Below are positions 22,595 through 36,420 of a stretch of DNA of 64,000 nucleotides, piece by piece; the stretch's first letter is position 1; the number at the start of each line of letters is the position of its first letter. Under the pieces are notes generated by a model. The model worked only from the letters and a program-made list of their open reading frames with translations, searched no databases and was not told the DNA's origin. This DNA comes from Brevipalpus yothersi (taxonomy: Eukaryota; Arthropoda; Arachnida; Trombidiformes; Tenuipalpidae). The position numbers and the translations under genes are program-made. The stretch is taken from the NCBI GenBank assembly GCA_003956705.1, contig QZCP01000104.1, positions 40,158-104,157 of the forward strand. The letters run 5' to 3'.

Positions 22595-23089
22595 TTATAC
22601 AAATCAGATTAGAAGTTGAAGCAGCCAAACATGACTATGGACTTCATTATAACCGCAATGTAACTGGTATCATGGCTATATTTCGCAAGGGTGGGTAGCG
22701 GCTGATAACACCGATTCCAGACTTATCTCTTCCTTCAAGAGAGTCAGTTTGTCTGTACTAATCTCATACTAAGCGGTTGTATTAATGATGATATTTTTTG
22801 TTCATGAGTTCATATCTTATCGAACTTTTCAATGTTGTTGAAAAAATGAAATACTACAGAGCAAAGAGAGCAATTTTAACGCAATATAGAGATACTCAAT
22901 TTACATTTTCACCATCACTTCAGGCGATTCCTTGAATCTTTCATGGAGGTGAGATGAATTTATAAACTTTCTGCTTTTCAACAGACTAAAATTTGGACTC
23001 AGTTGCTCTTGCAAGCTCACGAGTTGATGCGATTGACTAAGGAAACTCGATATTAATAATAAGTCATAACTTTCGGAATAAGTTGCAAT
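22595..23089. other. Right half of duplicated segment and SOAT copy E upstream region
   Basis: 22595-22740 continues the segment interrupted by the inverted-repeat element and matches 28921-29060 (a frame with QIRLEVEAAKHDYGLHY). From about 22740 the sequence aligns with about 8930-9274, the upstream region of SOAT copy C, and likely holds the promoter of copy E. Confidence 0.6.
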
Positions 23090-25088
23090 ATGAAGCACAA
23101 AGGAGAATGTGCTGAAGTTTTTTGTCCTAATGAAGTAGTGAATGGTCAACAAAGTGAAGAAGTCATCACCAGGAATGCTGAATTTAACTTCGAGATAAGA
23201 GAATCATTGCTAACGTAAGGAATTTTTAAACTTCTGCATATCGTTGATGCTTTCATTTTACACATTAACACTAGGAAAAATTTATTCTGTAGAACTCGAT
23301 TTCGATCACTTACGGATATTCGAGCACTTTACAATTGGATTCTTGGTATGATCTTCATACACTTTCTCTCAAACTGTATCAACTATGTTTTCAATTCACA
23401 AGAGTAAGTTAACTGTATAACTTGGTATTGCTTCGAATCGTCTTCGACATTTATTCCATGATCAGCTTTTTTATGCACTCTACAGTCTGGAAACGGAGGT
23501 CAATTTGCTGAAGTATGGCTTTCGTAATTTTGATATTGTTATTCTCCTGGAGATTTTTTATGCTCTATGGTCCATCAGCCAATGGATCCTGGCAAACTCA
23601 AGAGGTTAATCAATCCTGGTGGCTTTATCTATTTTAAGCTAATATTTTCTTTCTCTTTCGATACATCATCCATAGCTAAGGTCAATAATTGCTTACTACT
23701 CTTGATCCAATTTGTCTTGATTACAATCTACATTGTGGTACCAATAGCTGTTAGACTCAATTATGACATGTCCTTTGCTATTGGTATGGTTACAACAATA
23801 GAACAGGTAAGATGTGGACAAATTGAGAATATCTTGGTCTCTATTATGATCTGGTCATTTTAGATCAGAATTTCCATGAAAGTTTATTCCTTCTGGATTG
23901 AAAGTGCCAAAATTGATCGAAGTGAGTATGGTTATTACTCCAATCTCACCCAAAGCTCACCCAAAATTATTGTTCTCAGATGAATCCGTACCATTCTCTC
24001 AATTCATCTACTTTTGGTTTGCTCCAACTTTTCTATTTCGTCAATCTTATCCAAGGTAAGTAACATGAAAAGGATAGATAATTTCCCATTTTCATCGCCA
24101 TTCTTTGGTCAAAATTGTTACCCAGGAATGTTCTCTTTTTGATTCGGTTATAGGGCAAAGAGTCGAAGTTGGTTCAGATGTTTGGCTTACATTTTCGAAT
24201 TCTTAGCATGCATTTTTGTGATCGGAACCATTGTTCGACGAGTCCTTTTCGATGGCATTTGGGATCTGAAAAATCATCCCATCCAAATCAATAATATTTC
24301 AAGAACTTTCTTGGAATTGGTCTTGGCTGCCATCTCTTTAAAGATTGTGATTGGATATCTACTATTCCATTGTTGGCTCAATGCTTGGGCAGAAGCCTTG
24401 AAATTCGGTGATAGACACTTCTATGGTCCATGGTGGCTTTGTAGTTTTGCCAGTCAATATTATCGTCACTGGAACCCTCTTGTCCATCAATGGCTAAAAT
24501 TTTACGTCTACTTTCCAGTGAGTGAGGTGAGCTTTTCAAATATCAAAAAATAATCATTATTTCTCAAAACTAATGGAAATTATCCCCACACGCACAATTG
24601 ATGGGAGCTGTTTAAGGGACCTAAACCTGTAATGATGTATTTATCCATAATTATCAAAATTGCTTCATCTTTAAATCTTTCTCTCTCAAGAGAATGGGAC
24701 GTACTTGGGCATTCTTTTTGGTGATTGTCTTATCTTCGACCATCCATGAATACTGTATCGCATTTGCAGCTGGATTCTTTTTACCTTTCCTTTTGATAAA
24801 TGTCTTGGCATTATCGAGTTTGTTATATCTTTTCGAAAGATTAACTGACATAAAGAACAGTGTGGTACCGCATCTGATCATTTTTACTGGTACTTGGACG
24901 GTATGGACATTCTTCTTAGCCCTTATTGGATTGGAGATTCATTATCGCTCTCATTGTATTCCCATCTCGGAGGTAAGATTTCGATTAATCACAAGCTCTA
25001 CAAAGCTATAGTGATCTTTCTAAAATAGGTTCATGGATCATGGAACTTCTTCGTACCGAGGATTTTCAGTTGTATCAAGTTGGTGTGA
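23090..25088 (+). CDS. Sterol O-acyltransferase-like MBOAT enzyme (SOAT-like copy E)
   Basis: Exons 23090-23214, 23293-23403, 23486-23604, 23676-23806, 23864-23921, 23980-24055, 24154-24526, 24691-24972, 25029-25088; 444 residues, each exon exactly as long as in copy C. It keeps FHCWLNAWAEALKFGDRHFYGPWW, HWNPLVHQWLKFYVY, and SSTIHEYCIAFAAGF with the catalytic His. Differences from copy C are scattered substitutions, so both probably work. The penultimate-exon tail (YRSHCIPISE) matches the partial gene at the left edge better than copy C does. ER acyltransferase function is inferred from family; FYGPWW again lacks the canonical Asp. Confidence 0.9.
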
Positions 25089-26034
25089 AAACAATTTTCC
25101 AACTTCTTTGGGTAAAACCATGAGCCCAAAGAATCGTTTTTTTTGGATATTCATCATTATCACTTTTTCATTGTAATATGGAAATTTGCATTCTGAATTT
25201 AATTGGAATTGTGAAACAGGAAGAACAATTTTCAAAATTGAATTCCCACCATCTCCCTCCATATTCGAAACATCAATTATTTACCATCTCTGATAGTGAC
25301 TGAGTGTCTAATACTCATAATTCTCAATACTCGTCCTTTTGGATGGAAACATATTCGAAATTTCAATCAAAATTCTTTATTCTGGAAGAGATAGATAATT
25401 ATCAAGAATAAGTGAATTCGCCTTGATACCTAAGCTCACTAGCTATTAATAGTTTGCTGATCAGATCACACTTCGATGATTTGAAATAAAAACTAAAATG
25501 TGTCTAAAATAGATGAAATCTCATGAAATAAAAAAATACCAGAAATTCAATCAATCCAGGATTCTGATCAATCATGATCAAAACTAGTGGAAAGATCAAA
25601 ATGAGATGAAAAAGTTTCATGAACACAGTAAGTCAATACCGGTGATCAATCATACCCCTCGCTGAGACCACGAATTTATATTCACACAGAGAATATCCAT
25701 TCATCTGACAAAGAAATATGTGTAAAAAAATTTACAATATTTTATATCTCGTAAATCATGCAAACAGAAACCGAATAAAGATCTCAAAAAAAGTTCTGAA
25801 CATTCGAACCGACAGATCTGTACTCATTTCTGATGTAACAAATTGAATTGCGCGCCACTAGAGCTACCAAACAATCTTTTTTTGCAAGCCGATTAAAGTG
25901 ACAGTGCGATTTGATCAAGTACAATTAGATTCCGGTGAAACAATTTTAATCTTAATCAGGTAATTGTGAAGTGAATTTATTTAATTGTGTTTGTGTGTGT
26001 GTGTGAATCAGAAGCAATTCATTGAGCTGTCAAA
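25089..26034. other. Spacer between SOAT copy E and PSMD12, with deletion junction
   Basis: No gene is present. The junction near 25550 joins sequence that lies on either side of the minus-strand SOAT gene in the other copies. The last 350 bp are the PSMD12 upstream region, including a GT dinucleotide run (about 25987-26005) just before the start codon. Confidence 0.6.
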
Positions 26035-27718
26035 ATGGGTACCGATGTTGGTTTCTCTGATACTGGTAAAATTCTTAAAATGGAATGTGATTACAGTGCT
26101 ACTTGTGATGATAAGATACCGATGTGCAAAAAACTTGCCAAGGTGGGTCTAATGATTAGTTTAAATTTATTGATTCATATTTAGTTTGTTTATTGTGTGA
26201 GTGATTGTATGAAGAAATATAATGTTAATGTGGTTACCATCTACAGGAAGGTAAACTTGATCAAGCGCTGGAACAGTTGTTGTCTTTGGAAAAGCTTACT
26301 AGAACTGTGAGTAAAGTTCTGTCATTACATCTCAATCTAGAACACTTGATACACATTAAGTGGTGGTGTATTATGAAGAAAGAGGTTAAATTTGTTTTCA
26401 TAATATTCATTTTCTCCACTTTAGGCTGCTGACACCTTTTCTACAAGCCGTCTTTTGGTTGCCATTGTGGAGCTGTGTCATGAAGCTAAAGATTGGAAAT
26501 TACTCAATGAAAACATTGTAGCTTTAAGCAAACGGCGAGGTCAGATCAAGAAAGCGATCACTGATATGGTCCAAAAGTGTTGTGAATTTGTCGATCCCAT
26601 GTCTGATCGAGAGCAACAATTGATTTTGATTGATACGCTCCGAACTGTTACCGCTGGAAAGGTAAATATAATCATTTCCTCATCTCACTTAGGCTCAGGT
26701 AACAAATTTTTACCCTCTATTATTATTTCAGATTTATGTGGAGGTTGAAAGAGCTAGATTAACCCTGAAATTGGCCTTGATGAATGAAGCAGAGGGCAAA
26801 ATTGAGGAGGCTGCTAATATTCTTGGTGATCTTCAAGTAGAAACTTTCGGTTCTATGGAAAAGCGAGAAAAAGTTGAATTGATACTCGAGCAGATGAGAT
26901 TGTGTTTGTTGAAAAAGGACTTTGTTAAAGCACAAATACTAAGCAAAAAGATTCACACCAAGTTCTTCGAAGATGAAAAAGTTCAAGATCTCAAGCTCAA
27001 ATATTATGATCTGATGATCCGAATCGACGAACAAGACGCAAACTATCTGAACATCTGTAAGCACTACATGGCTGTTTTCAAAACACCTATGGTTCGCGAA
27101 GATGCAAAAAAGAAGCACGAAGTATTGAAGCACATGGTACTCTACATTGTTTTGTCTCCATTTGATAATGAACAATCAGATCTAATCCATCGTGTCAAGA
27201 TTGAGAAAGATCTAGCCGAGCTACCCAATTACAATGATGTTCTCAAATTCTTCACCACATCTGAATTGATTGATTGGCGTGGTTTCGTCCAAGGATTTGA
27301 AGACATTCTTCGAACTGGTTCAACAGATTGTCCAGCCACTGCTGTTTATGGTTTCTCAGATATGGGTAAAAAGAGATGGAAGGACCTCAAAAGCCGTGTA
27401 GTAGAACACAATATACGAATTATGGCCAAATACTACAAACGAATTCGCCTGGAACGAATGGCACAGCTTTTAGATCTTCTGCTCGATGAAACCGAGGAGA
27501 TATTAAGCAATTTAGTGGTTAACAAGACCGTATGGGCAAAAGTTGACCGTTTAGAGGGTATCGTTAATTTCGAGGCACACAAAGATCCTAATGAGGTTCT
27601 AAATGATTGGTCTCATAATGTTAATGCTTTGATGAACTTGATTTGCAAAGTAGATCATTTGATCAACAAAGAAGAGATGATTCACCAGCACATGAATATT
27701 TCTAGAATGGAAGCATAA
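26035..27718 (+). CDS. PSMD12: 26S proteasome non-ATPase regulatory subunit 12 (Rpn5)
   Basis: Four exons, 26035-26142, 26247-26306, 26425-26661 and 26732-27718, give 463 residues, close to the usual 456. Rpn5 is a scaffold subunit of the proteasome lid, packing against the deubiquitinase module. The protein follows the family end to end: [52 protein letters not shown], an [19 protein letters not shown] helical-repeat region, then the PCI domain with [36 protein letters not shown] and [21 protein letters not shown], ending EEMIHQHM. A poly(A) signal AATAAA lies at 27749-27754. It is the only intact copy of three in the window, so presumably the essential one. Confidence 0.96.
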
Positions 27719-27748
27719 TATCATTACTATCTATCGTCATTTAAAGTG

Positions 27749-27754
27749 AATAAA
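27749..27754 (+). promoter_or_regulatory. Polyadenylation signal of PSMD12
   Basis: AATAAA 30 bp past the PSMD12 stop codon, in an AT-rich 3' flank. Confidence 0.7.
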
Positions 27755-28279
27755 GATCATTTTATAAAACTTATAATCAAAATTCGAAACGATCTCTAAT
27801 TATCATCGATCCATGATTCCAACACAATATCTGGCATCAGGGCTATATTTCGCAATGGCATTTGATGCCTTATGATTCAATCTCAGCGCTAATTTTTTCT
27901 GAACGACTTTGTGTATCACAAAACATGGTTTTGTCCCAATTTTCTTCGAAAACAAAATCAGACACAATGAGGATCTTCAAGTTCTACTCCTTCTTCTCTC
28001 AGAAATACGTATTGACTGTTGATCCCAATGCATTACCTAAGTTCAGCATTCTTCAAGCCACCTTTCTTCCTGTTATTGAACTTTTACCAATTTTCTAAGA
28101 TAGATTTCGAAGAAAAATGTGCTAAAACTGAATTCTCAAGAGAATTTATGGAAACAAATGAATGGCTAAGTCATCAGGTTTTTCGTTCAAAATCGGAAAA
28201 TCTTTATCAACGTGAGAACTTTTTCAGATTGAAATTTTTATCCCTCCCATTGTCAACAATCTAATCCCATTTTATTCTA

Positions 28280-28740
28280 TCTCATGCAGTCCTCATTTTG
28301 AGCAATTTATAATTTGATTCTCGGAATATTCATCATTTATCTCTTCTGTCATTGCATAAATTATATTCTCGGTCCACAAGAGTGAGATGACAGCTAGTTT
28401 ATCGATATAACCATGCTCGGAAAAATTTTGACTCTTAATTCTTCCATCACCTTATTTCAGCTTTGAGAGATACTTCAAATTAATCAAACATGAGTTCCAC
28501 AATTTTCACATTGGGCTCATCCTTGAATTCTTCTACCTATACTCTCTGGTGTGCTGTATGCTTCTACCTGGTATGCTCTCTGGTAGATATATCAATAGGT
28601 CAGAATATGGATGATACCAAAAAAATTCTCTTCTTTGAAGCTTATAACTTTTTCTCAATAGTCAATAGTCAAGAATATGCTATTCGATTGTTCATTAATA
28701 TTGATAAGCATATTTTCTCTGACAATTTTACCCAATAATT
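28280..28740 (+). pseudogene. Relic of a SOAT-like gene (exons 2 and 3)
   Basis: 28288-28381 resembles SOAT exon 2 (NLILGIFIIYLFCHCINYIL followed by a donor) but has an in-frame TGA; 28461-28600 resembles exon 3 of copy F (similar ILEFFY and LW coding) with frameshifts and stops. No other exons were found before the intact copy F begins at 29279. Upstream frames at 27862-28265 are open in pieces but have no recognised relatives. Confidence 0.7.
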
Positions 28741-28854
28741 CCACTAACGGTTTCATCACTCTTTCGTTCCTTGCATCTCTCATCAGCTATTAAAAAGCAT
28801 CAAAATGAGCCAATCTGCCCCAAAGCCTAGGGAAAAATCAAAAAATTACTCGAT

Positions 28855-29088
28855 GTAATGATCAGACGAGATGATAAATAATTATCAACATCAGAGACAT
28901 TGGAAAAAAGTTCGAATAATTTTATACAAATCAGATTAGAACTTGAAGCAGCCAAACATGACTATGGACTTCATTATAGCCGCAATGTAACTGGTATCAT
29001 GACTATATTTCGCAAGGGTAGATATCGAATGATAACACCGATTCCAGACTTATCTCTTCGAAACCACTTTATGCACCAAAAGTTATGA
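28855..29088 (+). repeat. Short duplicated segment with a small open frame
   Basis: Nearly identical to 20660-20740 joined to 22595-22740. It contains a 62-codon frame from 28900 (with QIRLELEAAKHDYGLHYSRN and RMITPIPDLSL) whose upstream part is stopped by TAA in both copies. A weaker third copy of its middle part may exist near 27826-27880. The protein family is not recognised; it is most likely a fragment of a decayed gene. Confidence 0.55.
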
Positions 29089-29278
29089 CAACGTCTTCAT
29101 TTTATTAGAAAAAAAAGATAAAATCAAACTTATCAAGGTTCTCTGAGGTTCACTCCTTCTCCTTTTAGATGGATGTAGAAATATGTTGAGCGGTGATGCA
29201 AGAATTGATCCGCTAAAACATCATTCGAGCTACTTTTATTACTGATTTTATTGTTGGACTCTTTTTCAATTCTCTGCA

Positions 29279-31366
29279 ATGAATTCTGATGGAGAATGTC
29301 CCGAAATTATATGTTCAAGAGAATGTGTGAATAAACAAAAGAATGGTGAAGTGGTTCCTCAAAATACATTCATTGGTTTTTCATTTGAAGCCAGAGAATC
29401 GTTATTAACGTGAGACATTTTTCCGATTTATTCTCAATTTGATTACTCTGTTTTATTAAACTTATTTCATGAACTCCAGGCCTCATTTTCGTTCTCTAAC
29501 TCACCTCCGAGTAATTGACAATTGGATTCTTGGCGTTTTCATCGTTTACCTTTTATGTCACCTTACTAATTATGCACTCAATCCGAATGAGTGAGTAGAT
29601 ACTAACGTTACAATTAATTGCTGGATTCAATGGGGTCATGATAACTCTTTGAAGTTAATCATCTCATTATAGATTCAGAATAGACATCAAATTAATTCAG
29701 CATGGGCTTCGAAATTTTCACATCGTACTCATTCTTGAATTTTTCTATGCTCTCTGGTCGATCGGTCAATGGGCCTTGGCTCACATTGAAAGTATGTGTT
29801 CATCACATAAACTGTATACGCTGGGTATATGATAAATTCAAGTCAATTCATTAAGTTTGTTTTTCTTTTATTTGAAGAAAATCGTTTTTCGATACCAATT
29901 CAATTCATTTTGGCAATGGTCTACATCATCGTTCCGATTGCTTTCAGATTCAAATATGATCTCTCTTTTGCAATGGGAATGTTTTTGGCAATTGAACAGG
30001 TAATTTTTATTTTTTATCGATTCCTTCTCAAGATTCTCCCAATATTTCAGTAGCTGCTATTCGAATTCAATGATTAATTTTTTCTGGATCTTTTTTAATT
30101 GAACAATTATGTGACTAGATCCGCATTCTGATGATGGTTTACTCTTTTTGGATCGAAACTGTTGTGAGTGGAAGAGAAGGTAAGTATATAGCCACAGCGT
30201 GTTTCTATTGATAGCACTCAATTGAATTAAGAATTTAAAAATTTCCACAAATTTGCAGGTAAAACAGCAACCTTCTATCAATTCATCTACTTCTGGTTTT
30301 CTCCAACTCTTTTATACCGTTCATCATATCCTAGGTATATTATATATTTGTTAAATCTACAGCTCAAACGATTTGTATTAAGATTCTAACCAAAAATTGA
30401 TGATTCAAAATATCAAAATATCTATTCTCAGGTCAACGAGTCGAAGTTGGGTGAAATGTATGACTTACTTCTTGGAATTCTTTGCTTGTGTCGCAGCATT
30501 ATTAATTTTCGGCCGCCATATAATCATTGATGATATTTGGAATTCAGAAAATCATCCAATCAAAATAGCAAGCATGCCAATGAAATTTTTCAAATTCTTT
30601 TTGGCCTCCATCTGTGCTTCTCTTCTCTTTTGGTTCTCATTTTTCCATTGTTGGCTCAATGCTTGGGCGGAAGCTTTAAAGTTTGGTGATAGACACTTCT
30701 ATGGTCCTTGGTGGATCATCACTTTTGAGAATAAAATCCACCGCCTTTGGAATCCTCTGGTTCATCAGTGGTTGAAATGTTATATCTACTCTCCTAATAA
30801 AGAGGTTCGCTATGATCACTCAAACTGGAGCAAAAACTCTTTTTATCATATGAATACAGTTCTGTATTGCCCAGTCTTCCCAACGATGATCTAGACTAAC
30901 AGATTTTCTTCTCATTGCAGAGGATAGGAAGGAAAGGAGCTTATTTTATGACGATGGTCATTTCAGCGATAGCACATGAATACTCAATCGGATTTGGTTC
31001 TGGGTTTTTAGTTCTTTGGACTTCTTTCTTCCTCTTGGGAGCATGTATTCCCATCTTTTTCGAGCGGAAATCAGGCAAAATGACGAATTGTCATTCTTTT
31101 TTGAATGCGGAAAACATTTTGGCACTCTCACTCAATTCAATGTTTTACATGTTCATCGGACTTTATATTGCTTTCGAGAGCTATTATCGGAGAAATTGTT
31201 CAACAACCCAAGGAGTAAGTCGTTACATTAGAAATTAATTAATTAATTTGCTCAAGATTTTTTATCTCTCCGATAGCAAAATCAAATAACTGACTTCATC
31301 GTACCAAAGCTCTTCAATTCTATTGAGTTTATAAGAGACTCTAAGGTGAATTCCTCTTCTCTATGA
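29279..31366 (+). CDS. Sterol O-acyltransferase-like MBOAT enzyme (SOAT-like copy F)
   Basis: Exons 29279-29409, 29480-29590, 29673-29791, 29878-29999, 30119-30179, 30259-30334, 30432-30804, 30921-31214, 31277-31366; 458 residues. Phases match the other copies, though exons 1, 4, 5, 8 and 9 differ in length by multiples of three. Family blocks: FEARESLLT, IYFWFSPTLLYR..YPR, FHCWLNAWAEALKFGDRHFYGPWW, LWNPLVHQWLKCYIY, ISAIAHEYSIGFGSGF. Its last two exons (CSTTQG, DFIVPKLFN) resemble the minus-strand copies B and D rather than its plus-strand neighbours. It is the most divergent of the five and not part of the recent block duplication. ER acyltransferase role by family; acceptor unknown. Confidence 0.9.
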
Positions 31367-31490
31367 AGCTTCTCACTTCCTTTCAATAATCAAAATGATA
31401 TCCAGAAAAATTTGTTGAATATGTTATAAAGATTAACACCGAACAATTTTCCTCCAGATTTCATTGGTCTCTGATAATGGCAACCCATTT

Positions 31491-32820
31491 TTATCTCACA
31501 TTTGCTATTAAAAGCATCAAGAATGAACCAGTTTCCACCATAGACTGGAAAAAAATTAGAGCGAATTCCAATCTAATGATCGTAAATAAGAAAATATGTA
31601 ATTTACTTACCAGGATGAAACTTTTCAAGGAAAGCTCAAGAGAAGCCAGACTTATAAAAAGATGCCGATTATCGAGATGTTCCAATATTTGGACAATAAG
31701 AAGTGAATCTTTGGGTTTCGAATGCTTAGCCACTTTGAGCAATGATTTCAGATAGCTTCGTATCTGGAGATGAATTACAAAAATTAGTGGAAATGATACA
31801 ATAATGGTGGAAAATTCATTGACTAACTTTTCCTTGTGTATAAGAACCGAAGAAAAAATGTGTAGATTGGCCAGCAAGAAAATTGAGTAACAGAAATACG
31901 GAGAATACAATTTTGATTATTGAGGAGAGTTCAATGAAAAAAACGTAATATAAAACTAGTACTTGAGCCATGAAGGTAGAAATGAAGGCTGTATTGCCAA
32001 AAGGTCTATAAAAATCGAATATATCCATGAGTTCCATGAAGAAAGAGACAACTTCTCTCAGATGATGTGAAGTTTTTCTTCTTTTATCAGAACTAATCTG
32101 AAACTCTTCTTCTAGTGATTCAATATATTTACCAATCAAATAAAGAGTGAAAAACCCTAGATTGGAAACATTAGGGCCAAAAGCGATGATCAGAACACTT
32201 GCATAAACATGATATATCATCCAAAAAATTCCAAAAGCCCAATAACTTTTGTCTGTCCAAAAGAACCATGGTAATGTGAGAAAGCATGTGGTCACAAAGC
32301 ATCCAAGTATTTGAGACCTCGTGAAATGATTGAAAAGTTTCAATTCACGATGGAAAGGTCCATTACCATGGAAAAATCCTTTCGAAAATGTTTCTGCAAC
32401 TACGATCCAACGTTGTTTTCGTGAACTATTAATAGATAATTTGACAAAAATTTGAGCCAAAGTTATAGCGATTAGCCACTGGATCAGGAGAAAATTGAGA
32501 GCTTTTCTGGCACCGGTTAATTTATAAAACGGATCACATAGGTAATAAATCCATACACTTTCATCATCGATCACAAGTAGTAGCAGAAATTTTGTGATCA
32601 AACACAAACTAGTGACCAGAACAATCCATGAGAAGAGAATATTTCGTTGTCCATGTTGAGAATCTTCTTGTAAGTAAGGAATGAAGACAAGCTGATAATT
32701 GAAATAATTTCTTAACGATTTCAATTTTTTCTGTTGATCGTAAAAAGCTTCCATCACTCTCCATGAGAATCTCAAAACTGAGGCTATCTCATTATCTGTA
32801 CACGAAGTTTTGGGATCCAT
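31491..32820 (-). CDS. Gustatory-receptor-like seven-helix chemoreceptor
   Basis: Three exons: 31828-32820, 31611-31763, 31491-31544, all joined in phase 0; 398 residues. Hydrophobic segments lie near residues 61-84, 106-126, 170-190, 193-228, 276-300, 302-320 and in the last two exons. The large first exon followed by short 3' exons in phase 0 is the arthropod gustatory-receptor pattern, and the length is typical. Such proteins are ligand-gated cation channels in chemosensory neurons. The TYhhhhhQF signature near the C terminus is not clearly preserved, so the call rests on topology, length and exon structure. Intron 2 could be mistaken for coding since its frame stays open. Confidence 0.7.
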
Positions 32821-33520
32821 ATTTTAAAAAGCAAATATTATTTCACACTTTCCCATAAATTAAGTTGTTTTTATTGACTCTTTTGGTATATTTACTTTAC
32901 TCTATACTTTAATTGAATATTGAGTTTTTTTTAAAAAAACGCTCTCTTAGTCCTTACATTCTGAGCGACACTACTTTTTCGTGACACAATCAATTTTTGT
33001 CTAGTAGGTTTCATGATTCTGAACATCTTGCAACGTCACTTTTCTGCTTTTCTCATGAGAATGAATTTCATCAATCATCCCTGATAATGGCAAGTGAAAG
33101 CTCAGATAGAAGGCGGTCTAGTAGATGCCTCTCCAAAATTAAATCGATTTTTTAAAGAAATAGCTTATTCGCTTCAGATCAATCTGTTTGCGATTCCTCA
33201 ATTCTCATGATCAACAATCATTGATCTGAATTTAGATTATATTTCATAAGATAATTATGCGTAAGATAATCAAATTGGCGCGTGGAAGAATAGAATGATA
33301 GATCTTGGCCGTGGATAGAAAGTATTCTGATTATAAGATCCGACATGAACTCTCTAGTAGGCTTGATGATTCATCAAAGTGATCTTGAACTTTGATTTCT
33401 TGACTCTGAGAAGAACTTTCATTTTTGGGCTGTCAATCGCATCATTTAGATAGAGCAATATCTCTCATAGAGCAAGACACGATTCATTCGTCTGAAAATA
33501 TCGTTTGAGGATAATGATAT
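32821..33520. other. Spacer between the receptor gene and EARS2
   Basis: AT-rich, no coding potential seen. It holds the upstream region of the receptor-like gene and the 3' flank of EARS2, both on the minus strand. Confidence 0.5.

Positions 33521-36420
<2,900 letters not shown>

Larger units (their letters stand above)
22740..27720. repeat. Segmental duplication copy 3: SOAT(+) and intact PSMD12
   Basis: Collinear with copy 2 (8930-15970), except that the minus-strand SOAT gene is absent. Sequence homologous to about 11700 (downstream of SOAT C) is joined near 25550 to sequence homologous to about 14260 (upstream of PSMD12), as expected from a deletion of about 2.5 kb, or from an ancestral arrangement before that gene was inserted. 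Confidence 0.75.
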
